Assembly: GCA_028714615.1 (NCBI GenBank) | Contig: JAQTMA010000087.1 | Span: 1 to 16,003 of the forward strand | Direction of reading: 5' to 3' | From: Anaerolineaceae bacterium | Lineage (GTDB): Bacteria; Chloroflexota; Anaerolineae; Anaerolineales; Anaerolineaceae | Length of the DNA: 16,003 bases | In this document: in pieces, positions 6,825 through 13,087 of the stretch | Layout: each line of letters starts with the position of its first letter | Position numbering within the stretch: position 1 is the stretch's first letter | The notes under the pieces: model-generated | What the model was told of the DNA's origin: nothing | The model's input: only the letters and a program-made list of their open reading frames with translations | The model's database searches: none | Program-made: the position numbers and the translations under genes

Positions 6825-7523
6825 ATGCAAAAAAAGTTGCACCTGACCCATTGGCTCTTGAAGTTATTCTTCCGCCTTCTCTACCATGAACTGGCCTGGA
6901 CATACGACATGGTTGCCGGTTTCGTGTCTGTAGGCTTATGGAAAACTTGGATAAATCAAGCCCTCCCCCTTATCGTTGGACCTCGGGTGTTGGAGGTAGG
7001 CCATGGCCCGGGCCATCTGCAGGCGAAAATTTGTGATGCTGGGTTGGAATCCTACGGGTTGGACTCTAGCCGGCAAATGGGAATAATCGCGCAGCGAAAG
7101 ATTAAATCAGCGAAAAGGAAGTTGCCCGATAATCGTTATGGCTATGCGCATTTTCCATTACTCGTCCGGGGAATCTCCCAATCGATCCCCTTCCCTGCAG
7201 CTAACTTCGACTCGATCCTGGCAACTTTCCCGACCGAGTACATTTTTGATCCTGCCACACTACAAGAAATCTACCGCATCCTTGTCCCTGGCGGCCGTCT
7301 AGTAATCCTCCTCGGCGCCTGGATCACCGGGAGACGCTGGTATGAAAGAGCGGCTGCCTCGCTCTTCCGTGTTACAGGGCAAGCGCCGAAATGGAATTCT
7401 GCCTGGTCCCAGCCTCTAAAGGATGCGGGATTTGTGGTTTCTGAGATACAACAGCATCTTCCTTCAAGCCTGTTATTGTTTCTGGTAGCTGAAAAACGAC
7501 AAATTGCCTCGCCTGCAAGATGA
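6825..7523 (+). CDS. Class I SAM-dependent methyltransferase, substrate unknown
   Basis: This 232-residue protein has the Rossmann-type methyltransferase core. Motif I is VLEVGHGPGHL (55-65) and binds S-adenosylmethionine. The acidic residue ending strand 2 is D80 in GLDSS. A motif II-like strand lies at about 130-139 (SILATFPTEYI), and motif III is EIYRILVPGGRLVIL (148-162). The first 50 residues are hydrophobic and aromatic (LLKLFFRLLYHELAWTYDMVAG), a style seen in methyltransferases acting on lipids or quinones, but the substrate cannot be named. It starts at ATG 6825 without a Shine-Dalgarno, and no better in-frame start is seen. It is divergent from thioredoxin, with a candidate promoter between them, and is followed 61 bases later by the phosphatase gene. 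Confidence 0.85.
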   Translation: MQKKLHLTHWLLKLFFRLLYHELAWTYDMVAGFVSVGLWKTWINQALPLIVGPRVLEVGHGPGHLQAKICDAGLESYGLDSSRQMGIIAQRKIKSAKRKLPDNRYGYAHFPLLVRGISQSIPFPAANFDSILATFPTEYIFDPATLQEIYRILVPGGRLVILLGAWITGRRWYERAAASLFRVTGQAPKWNSAWSQPLKDAGFVVSEIQQHLPSSLLLFLVAEKRQIASPAR

Positions 7524-7572
7524 GTGTATCTGGAAACCCCAATTTCCTCCTGTGAACGAACTACTTTTGTTG

Positions 7573-7578
7573 TAAAAT
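7573..7578 (+). promoter_or_regulatory. Candidate -10 box (TAAAAT) for a leaderless phosphatase mRNA
   Basis: TAAAAT, five of six consensus bases, ends 6 bases before ATG 7585, placing transcription start at or next to the A of the start codon. No Shine-Dalgarno precedes the ATG. No good -35 is present at 16-18 bases. Confidence 0.35.
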
Positions 7579-7584
7579 CTATGT

Positions 7585-8307
7585 ATGGAGATTGAGATTG
7601 CGGTCGCCAAGATTAATAAGTATGCCTCCTCCGAAAGCGGTGATACGCTGGAGGTTACCGAGCGGCCGAATGGTGGCATCTCGGTCGTATTAGCAGACGG
7701 ACAAACATCAGGACGCGGCGCCAAGGTAGTCTCTACTTTAGTAGTACGTAAGGTAATTGGCTTGCTTGCGGAAGGAGTACGCGATGGCGCTGCCGCCCGG
7801 GCAGCTTCAGATTATTTATTCACGGAGCGCAATGGTAAAGTCTCGGCCACATTAAATATTCTCTCAATCGATTTTCAGACTGGGACGATCGTCATCACCC
7901 GCAATAATCCTTCACCCATCTTCATCGCCCGGGGCGATGCGGTTGATTGTCTGAATTCTGAAAGCATCCCGCTCGGAACCTCCCGGAATATCCGCCCTTC
8001 GATATGCGAAATCGCTGTGGAAAGTGAATTAACCGTAGTGATGTACACGGACGGGCTTACGCATGCCGGAGAACGTGTTGGACGCACGATGGATGTGTGC
8101 ACAGCCTTAGAAGCGATGCTCGAAGAGCAAGACCCACCTTCACAGGATATCGCGAATTCACTCCTCAAACAGGCGATGCGCCTGGACGATGACCGCCCAT
8201 CAGATGATATTAGTGTTGTCGTGCTGCGCGTTAAGAATACAGAAAATGATGGCGTTCGCCGGATGAATGTCCGTCTCCCGGTCCATCCCCTCGACATTAA
8301 AGCCTGA
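7585..8307 (+). CDS. SpoIIE-type PP2C-family serine phosphatase, stand-alone catalytic domain
   Basis: This 240-residue protein is essentially only a PPM/SpoIIE phosphatase domain. Such enzymes remove phosphate from Ser or Thr of anti-sigma-factor antagonists in partner-switching systems. Visible landmarks are VVLADGQTSGRGAKVVS (34-50) with metal-binding Asp38, the central beta-sandwich TLNILSIDFQTGTIVITRNNPSPIFI (89-114), MYTDGLTHAGE (153-163) with Asp156, and DDRPSDDISVVVLRV (202-216) with the C-terminal metal aspartates. There is no sensory PAS, GAF, receiver or membrane domain. Its likely partners, an RsbW-like kinase and an STAS antagonist, are absent from the window. Start ATG 7585 lacks a Shine-Dalgarno and may be leaderless. 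It is followed after a hairpin by the small P-loop gene, so a functional link is possible but unproven. Confidence 0.85.
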   Translation: MEIEIAVAKINKYASSESGDTLEVTERPNGGISVVLADGQTSGRGAKVVSTLVVRKVIGLLAEGVRDGAAARAASDYLFTERNGKVSATLNILSIDFQTGTIVITRNNPSPIFIARGDAVDCLNSESIPLGTSRNIRPSICEIAVESELTVVMYTDGLTHAGERVGRTMDVCTALEAMLEEQDPPSQDIANSLLKQAMRLDDDRPSDDISVVVLRVKNTENDGVRRMNVRLPVHPLDIKA

Positions 8308-8326
8308 TTGGGGTGGTCCATCTTAC

Positions 8327-8352
8327 ATAGCTCTGCCATCCGGCAGGGCTAT
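8327..8352 (+). terminator. Hairpin after the phosphatase gene
   Basis: An 11-pair stem (one G-T pair) closes a four-base loop ATCC: ATAGCTCTGCC pairs with GGCAGGGCTAT. It is followed by the T-rich CTTCTTAC. It lies 19 bases after the phosphatase stop and ends 17 bases before ATG 8370, so it could be a terminator or an attenuating leader of the P-loop gene. Confidence 0.55.
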
Positions 8353-8369
8353 CTTCTTACAGGTTGTTT

Positions 8370-8732
8370 ATGCTAGCTAACCAGGATAACCGTGTAATCG
8401 GGGTAGTTGGCCCTTGCGCTTCTGGAAAATCAACTCTGATTGCGAACCTTAAGAAATCTGGCATACTTGCCCGGCATATTGCTCAGGAGCACTCGTACGT
8501 AGCGGATATGTGGCAACGGATCAGCCATCCAGATGTGCTCATTTTTCTGGACGTTTCTTATTCGTTAAGCAAAGAGCGGCGAAGCCTGGATTGGAGCCCC
8601 GCAGATTACTCTGAACAGCAGCACCGATTAAGGCACGCCCGGCAGCACGCTGACCTGTATATCGACACCGACCCTCTCTGCCCGGAAGAAGTCATTCAAA
8701 CTGTGTTATGGTTTTTGAATAAGCCAGGCTGA
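8370..8732 (+). CDS. Small P-loop NTPase/kinase-like protein, function unknown
   Basis: This 120-residue protein opens with a strand and Walker A loop VIGVVGPCASGKST (9-22). It has a hydrophobic strand ending in Asp, DVLIFLDVS (55-63), which can serve as Walker B, then an arginine-rich helix (KERRSLDW, 68-75; HRLRHARQH, 85-93), and ADLYIDTDPLCPEEVIQTVLWFL at the end. The order resembles a shortened nucleoside or shikimate-type kinase with a lid-like Arg segment and a C-terminal strand-helix, but it is much shorter than those enzymes. I do not recognise the family. ATG 8370 is preferred, since AGG at 8361-8363 lies six bases upstream; a TTG at 8364 would add two residues. It lies between the phosphatase hairpin and the secD promoter. 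Confidence 0.75.
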   Translation: MLANQDNRVIGVVGPCASGKSTLIANLKKSGILARHIAQEHSYVADMWQRISHPDVLIFLDVSYSLSKERRSLDWSPADYSEQQHRLRHARQHADLYIDTDPLCPEEVIQTVLWFLNKPG

Positions 8733-8803
8733 TCGTCAAATATTCCGTCAAACCCTGACATCACCCATTTCAATCTCCCCTGTTCACCCCGAAAAGATAC
8801 GTG

Positions 8804-8809
8804 TATAAT
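8804..8809 (+). promoter_or_regulatory. Perfect -10 box (TATAAT) for secDF
   Basis: TATAAT lies 55 bases before the secD ATG, in the 132-base gap after the P-loop gene. Transcription would start near 8816. The hexamer at 17 bases (TGTTCA) matches only three of six -35 bases. Confidence 0.5.
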
Positions 8810-8819
8810 TCCTACTTGC

Positions 8820-8836
8820 GCCAGCCTATGGCTGGC
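8820..8836 (+). other. Hairpin in the secD leader
   Basis: GCCAGCC and GGCTGGC form a perfect 7-pair GC-rich stem with loop TAT. It would be at the very 5' end of the secD mRNA if the TATAAT at 8804 is used, and it lies 11 bases before the Shine-Dalgarno (CGGAGG, ending at 8854). It may stabilise the transcript. Confidence 0.45.
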
Positions 8837-8864
8837 ATTTGCGTGAATCGGAGGCCAAACTCGC

Positions 8865-10352
8865 ATGAGTCAACGGAACTATGGATTAATGATATTCATA
8901 CTCGTATTGATTGCTGTGGTGATCTGGGTTGATCTACCATCCAATCCAGGCATTCACATCGGCAGCATCAACCGCAGCCTCCAAACCCAGGAAGGTTTGG
9001 ATTTGAAGGGTGGGTTACAAGTGCTGATGGAAGTCGACCTTCCAGCAGACTCCCCTGTCACGCCCCAGCAACTTCAGGACGCTCGCCAGATCCTGGAAAA
9101 TCGTTCCAATGGACTTGGTGTGTCCGAAGTGGTCTTTCAGATTGCTGGGAACCGCCGTATCGTTGGTGAATTCCCTGGACTGACGAACACCGAACAGGTG
9201 ATCAACGTCCTCAAACAAACCGGTCAGTTGGAATTCGTTGACCTGGGAACGACCCAACTGCCTGAAGGGATCACTATCCAGACCGATCTTGGTACAGCCT
9301 CAGGGGCAACTCCTTCTAGTACCGCCCAACCTACCGAATTATCTGCAACAACAAACGTAAGCACACCCACAACTTCCTCCACAGGCGCTTCGACTCCCGA
9401 AACAAATGCTACTCCAACGAGTGGAACCGCCGCCGGTACGACTCCTGGAGCTACTCCTGGCGCCAGCGCTACCCCGGAGAAGATCTACCACACTGTGATG
9501 ACAGGCGATCAATTGAACTCCGTTGCTGTGACCACTGGGACGGTAGGTGGGTATCAAATCGCATTTACCTTGAAGGACCAGGGTAAGAAGGTCTTCAGCG
9601 ATTACACCAGCTCACACGTTAATGAGTTCCTGGCAATCGTACTCGATAAGAAAGTCATTTCTGTACCGAGAGTAAAATCACCGATCACGGATGGTTCGGG
9701 TGTAATCGAGGGAACCTACACCCTTCAAACCGCGAATGACCTGGCCATCCAATTGCGTTATGGTTCCTTACCCATACCACTCAAAGTGGTTGAAAGCCAA
9801 TTGGTGGGCGCTACGTTGGGTCAGGACTCGGTACGGAAATCCATCGTGGCTGGGATTATCGGTCTCTCGGTGGTTATCCTGTTTATGGCGCTCTATTATC
9901 GATTACCTGGCCTGGTCGCCGACCTGGCTTTGATCGTCTATGCCGGCACGACTTTCGCATTGTTCAAACTCATACCGGTTACACTCACGCTGCCTGGGAT
10001 TGCTGGATTTGTCTTAACAGTCGGGGTCGCTGTGGATGCGAATATCTTGATCTTCGAGCGGTTAAAAGAAGAATTACGGGCCGGGCGTACGCTTCGCCAG
10101 GCAATCGACCTGGGATGGCAGCGTGCCTGGCCTTCCATCCGCGATTCGAATATTTCTACCATCATCACCTCGATCATTCTGTTCTGGTTCGGAAGTACAT
10201 TCGGCGCCAGCCTGGTCAAAGGTTTCTCGTTGACCCTCGGGATTGGAGTCGTCGTCAGCCTTTTCACTGCTGTGGTCGTTACCCGCACCTTCCTGCATTT
10301 GGTGCTGGATAACCTGAAATTCACCGACCACCCCCGTTGGTTCGGCGCCTAG
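8865..10352 (+). CDS. secD: Protein translocase subunit SecD
   Basis: SecD with SecF forms a proton-driven membrane complex that helps pull preproteins through SecYEG to the outside. The protein has 495 residues: an N-terminal membrane helix (about 6-22), the signature GLDLKGGLQVLMEVDL (44-59), an external P1 domain, and a C-terminal RND-type block of five helices from about 325. The motif VGVAVDANILIFERLKEEL (386-404) carries the conserved Asp391 of the proton path. Between residues 143 and 205 the P1 region contains a Thr/Ser/Ala/Pro/Gly-rich insertion of about 60 residues. CGGAGG lies 10 bases before the ATG. The secF ATG follows the stop after nine bases, so the two form one operon. No yajC is adjacent; the preceding gene is the P-loop protein. 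Confidence 0.97.
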   Translation: MSQRNYGLMIFILVLIAVVIWVDLPSNPGIHIGSINRSLQTQEGLDLKGGLQVLMEVDLPADSPVTPQQLQDARQILENRSNGLGVSEVVFQIAGNRRIVGEFPGLTNTEQVINVLKQTGQLEFVDLGTTQLPEGITIQTDLGTASGATPSSTAQPTELSATTNVSTPTTSSTGASTPETNATPTSGTAAGTTPGATPGASATPEKIYHTVMTGDQLNSVAVTTGTVGGYQIAFTLKDQGKKVFSDYTSSHVNEFLAIVLDKKVISVPRVKSPITDGSGVIEGTYTLQTANDLAIQLRYGSLPIPLKVVESQLVGATLGQDSVRKSIVAGIIGLSVVILFMALYYRLPGLVADLALIVYAGTTFALFKLIPVTLTLPGIAGFVLTVGVAVDANILIFERLKEELRAGRTLRQAIDLGWQRAWPSIRDSNISTIITSIILFWFGSTFGASLVKGFSLTLGIGVVVSLFTAVVVTRTFLHLVLDNLKFTDHPRWFGA

Positions 10353-10361
10353 GAGCTTGAT

Positions 10362-11291
10362 ATGGATATTATCGGAAAACGTTACCTATACTTTGCCATA
10401 TCCTTAGTCGTGATTGTTCCTGGACTGATCGCCCTGGCGCTGTGGGGATTACCTCTGGCTATCGACTTCACAGGTGGCAGCCTTCTCCAACTGAGATTTG
10501 AGTCGGGTGTCGCCCCGCAACCCACTCAAATCATTCAGGTTTATAACCAAAATGGCGTCAACGATGTCCAGGTACAGAATTCCGGATCCGATACGGTTAT
10601 AGTCCGGTCGAAGGAACTCTCAGAGAGCGTGAAAAATACGATCATCGCGGAGCTGGGAACCAACTTCAAGAGCAAAGTTGATGTAGTCAGGGCAGATAGT
10701 GTTGGTCCTTCCATCGGTCAGGAAGTGGCAACCCGGGCAGCCGGAGCGGTGGCATTGGCTGCCCTCGGTATCTTGATCTACATCACATTCGCCTTCCGGG
10801 GAGTCCAACATTCTTTCCGGTTTGGAGCGGCCGCCATTATTGCCATGCTCCACGACGTTTTGGTTGTAGTCGGTATCGAAGCCATTTTTGGCCATTTCCT
10901 CGGATGGGAGGTAGATTCGCTTTTCCTTACTGCTCTGTTGACCGTCATCGGTTTTTCGGTACATGACACAATTGTGGTATTTGATCGTGTCCGTGAAAAC
11001 TCCGGCATTTACAGACGTCTGCCCTTTGAGACGGTTGTCAATCATTCGATCATCCAGACGCTAGACCGTTCGATCAATACTCAACTGACGGTTATGTTTA
11101 CCCTATCCGCTCTGGCATTATTCGGCGGGATTACGATCCGGCATTTTGTGGTCACCCTGTTGATCGGTGTATTCTCCGGAACGTACTCTTCGATATTCAA
11201 TGCTTCCCCCATTCTGGTGGTTTGGGAAAATCGTGAATGGCGTTACTGGTTCCGCGGCAATTGGAAGAAACCCAGTCCCGTCACTGAATAA
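10362..11291 (+). CDS. secF: Protein translocase subunit SecF
   Basis: SecF is the partner of SecD in the translocation motor. It has 309 residues. A membrane helix covers about 8-30, followed by the SecF signature IDFTGGSLLQLRF (34-46), a short external P4-like domain, and five more helices from about 125. The conserved stretch LTVIGFSVHDTIVVFDRVREN (193-213) includes His201-Asp202 and Asp208, in the motif that contributes to proton conduction. Its Shine-Dalgarno TAGGAG (10350-10355) includes the secD stop codon, giving tight coupling. A long hairpin begins 15 bases past the stop, so secDF is probably a two-gene transcript. Confidence 0.97.
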   Translation: MDIIGKRYLYFAISLVVIVPGLIALALWGLPLAIDFTGGSLLQLRFESGVAPQPTQIIQVYNQNGVNDVQVQNSGSDTVIVRSKELSESVKNTIIAELGTNFKSKVDVVRADSVGPSIGQEVATRAAGAVALAALGILIYITFAFRGVQHSFRFGAAAIIAMLHDVLVVVGIEAIFGHFLGWEVDSLFLTALLTVIGFSVHDTIVVFDRVRENSGIYRRLPFETVVNHSIIQTLDRSINTQLTVMFTLSALALFGGITIRHFVVTLLIGVFSGTYSSIFNASPILVVWENREWRYWFRGNWKKPSPVTE

Positions 11292-11305
11292 AGGTGCAAC
11301 AGTCA

Positions 11306-11337
11306 AAAGGGTTCTGATGGAAGCATCAGAACCCTTT
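11306..11337 (+). terminator. Terminator hairpin after secF
   Basis: A perfect 14-pair stem (AAAGGGTTCTGATG with CATCAGAACCCTTT) closes the four-base loop GAAG. The T-run is short (TTTCTC) and partly inside the stem. It closes the secDF operon and separates it from the threonine dehydrogenase promoter. Confidence 0.75.
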
Positions 11338-11394
11338 CTCAATGATTTCAGCAACCTCTTCTGGTTGGTGTCCACTGATCCAATTTATTGAGTA

Positions 11395-11400
11395 TATAAT
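11395..11400 (+). promoter_or_regulatory. Perfect -10 box (TATAAT) before threonine dehydrogenase
   Basis: TATAAT is embedded in an AT-rich stretch 69 bases before ATG 11470 and just downstream of the secF terminator. No good -35 is found at 16-18 bases. Confidence 0.4.
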
Positions 11401-11469
11401 TGTGTTACAGAAGAAAAGCTTCCTGATTATATCCCATACCAACGCTTCGTCATCAAAGGAGAAATATCC

Positions 11470-12504
11470 ATGTCGGATGATGTGATTCTGATCACGGGAG
11501 CCAATGGAGAGATCGGTCATGGCCTGATCACCTGTCTGGGTGAGCAGGGAAATAGCAAGATCCTCGCGCTCGACCTCCATCCGATTGATGAATCCCTTCA
11601 GCCCTATTGCTATGACTGCATGCAGGCAGATATTCTCGATGAGCTTTTACTCGAGCACTTGTTCAGAGAACACGGGATTAGTACGATCTATCACCTGGCT
11701 TCCATTTTATCTACCAAGGCAGAACTGAATCCAGAACTAGCCCACCGGATCAATATCGAAGGCACGCTCAACCTCCTCAAACTGGCTTCAGACCAATCTC
11801 GTCGGTTCGGTCAGGCAGTAAAATTCCTGTATCCCAGCTCAATCGCGATCTATGGAATGCCTTCGGTGCAAGTGAAACAAAACTCGGGCCCCGTCCGTGA
11901 GGATGAGTACAACCAACCAGGTACCATGTATGGTTGTAACAAACTTTATTGTGAGAACCTTGGCCGGTATTACTCGACAAGATATCGCCAATTATCTATC
12001 GATTTCGAGAAGACGACCCGGATAGATTTCCGTGCTCTGCGCTTCCCAGGCCTGATCAGCGCGGTGACCGTACCCACGGGTGGCACCAGTGATTATGGAC
12101 CCGAAATGCTACATTATGCTGCTCAGGGCGCTCCCTATGCCTGTTTTGTCCGTGAGGATACTCAACTGCCTTTTATGGTTATGCCAGATGCGATTCGCTC
12201 TCTATTGCTCCTGGGAGCTGCTCCACGAAAGAACCTCCAGCGCTTTGTTTATAACGTGACCAGTTTTCATCCAACCGCTGATGATATCAAAGAGATTACC
12301 CTTTCTGCATTTCCTCAATCAAAAATCACGTTCGAACCATCCCCGGCCCGCCAAAGCATCGTCGATTCTTGGCCAGCGATGATTGATGACTCGGCTGCCC
12401 GCCAGGATTGGGGTTGGACTCCCGAATATTCCCTGAAGCGCGCCTTTTCTGAGTATTTAATCCCAGCAATCCAAAAGCGATATTCAGGAATAAAGGTCAA
12501 GTGA
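11470..12504 (+). CDS. NAD-dependent epimerase/SDR family, probable L-threonine 3-dehydrogenase
   Basis: This is an extended short-chain dehydrogenase of 344 residues. The N-terminal NAD-binding motif is VILITGANGEIGHGL (5-19). The acidic residue ending strand 2 is D35, which favours NAD over NADP. Catalytic residues are Ser123/Ser124 in YPSSIAIYG and the pair Tyr154-Lys158 in MYGCNKLY. The C-terminal half matches the SDR-type threonine dehydrogenase pattern rather than sugar epimerases: RFPGLIS (191-197), GGTSDYGPEMLHYAAQG (204-220), LPFMVMPDAIRS (233-244), YNVTSFHPTADD (261-272) and DSWPAMIDDSAARQDWGW (299-316). The enzyme would oxidise threonine to 2-amino-3-ketobutyrate. The usual next enzyme, 2-amino-3-ketobutyrate CoA ligase (kbl), is not adjacent. 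AAAGGAG lies 8 bases before the ATG. An unknown protein follows 19 bases downstream, probably cotranscribed. Confidence 0.8.
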   Translation: MSDDVILITGANGEIGHGLITCLGEQGNSKILALDLHPIDESLQPYCYDCMQADILDELLLEHLFREHGISTIYHLASILSTKAELNPELAHRINIEGTLNLLKLASDQSRRFGQAVKFLYPSSIAIYGMPSVQVKQNSGPVREDEYNQPGTMYGCNKLYCENLGRYYSTRYRQLSIDFEKTTRIDFRALRFPGLISAVTVPTGGTSDYGPEMLHYAAQGAPYACFVREDTQLPFMVMPDAIRSLLLLGAAPRKNLQRFVYNVTSFHPTADDIKEITLSAFPQSKITFEPSPARQSIVDSWPAMIDDSAARQDWGWTPEYSLKRAFSEYLIPAIQKRYSGIKVK

Positions 12505-12523
12505 TAGTTCACCTGGAGGAACG

Positions 12524-13087
12524 ATGATCGCATCCAAAGAGAAACTATTGGCCAACCGGCTTGCAGCAGATGAGAAAGCCACGCCTGTGATGGTCTATAC
12601 CGATTCTTTCCTGTATTGGGGGGATGTCGTTACCAAAGAAATGATCCGGGTTAGTACGTGGTTAAGAACGAATGCTGCCCCGGATAATCTTTGCCTCTAT
12701 GGTGGTATGGCCTTGCTTCCCGGCGCTGCCAATTCCATGAAACCGGTCGTATTCCCAGAAATTCACATTCCAATTCAACGAGTGCTCGCCTTCCACATCA
12801 TGCCCCCCGTCACCGAGCCAATCGATAAGGATCCGCTTGAAAAGAACCGCAAAATGGAGCCGGTGTCAGCAATGGTTGGCCAATTCCGTATGGATGGGTT
12901 TGTGCGGATGGCTTCCCAGATTGATTTGAATAAGTACCTGGAAGTGACTCGCGAAACCTATTTGACGATCTATGATGCCACAATCACCCATCCGGGTATC
13001 GCCCACTTAAACCTTCCCCCCATCCCCTATTTGCTTGTGCACCAGGTTTCAACAGTCATTGCCGCGAGGATTCACACTGACCATTAA
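12524..13087 (+). CDS. Unknown protein with an internal duplication
   Basis: I do not recognise this 187-residue protein with certainty. It has no signal peptide, membrane helix or catalytic motif. It seems to contain two copies of a domain of about 70 residues (roughly 21-92 and 113-182). Each has the order: short strand, Gly turn, an Arg/Asp-containing stretch with a Trp or Tyr plus Leu (STWLRTN; NKYLEVT), then a strand L-x-x-Y followed by a Pro-Gly turn (LCLYGGMALLPG; LTIYDATITHPG), then a hydrophobic strand pair ending near His-Ile or Arg-Ile. This resembles small beta-rich DUFs such as DUF6812, a tentative guess. GGAGGA lies 3 bases before ATG 12524. It is 19 bases behind the threonine dehydrogenase and its TAA overlaps the gltX stop on the other strand. 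Confidence 0.7.
   Translation: MIASKEKLLANRLAADEKATPVMVYTDSFLYWGDVVTKEMIRVSTWLRTNAAPDNLCLYGGMALLPGAANSMKPVVFPEIHIPIQRVLAFHIMPPVTEPIDKDPLEKNRKMEPVSAMVGQFRMDGFVRMASQIDLNKYLEVTRETYLTIYDATITHPGIAHLNLPPIPYLLVHQVSTVIAARIHTDH

Noticed and set aside
7532..7547. GGAAA/TTTCC hairpin between methyltransferase and phosphatase
   Set aside because: Five AT-rich pairs with no T-run; likely chance.
7581..7595. Five-codon upstream open frame (ATG 7581 to TGA 7595) overlapping the phosphatase start
   Set aside because: It has no ribosome site and would begin before the likely transcription start.
9291..9479. Repeat-like DNA in secD as a tandem repeat or CRISPR-like array
   Set aside because: It is an in-frame low-complexity Thr/Ser/Pro coding segment with no constant repeat unit or spacers.
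9938..10331. Long minus-strand open frames opposite secD
   Set aside because: They are antisense to strongly conserved secD codons and encode basic or Pro/Thr-rich sequence without domain features.
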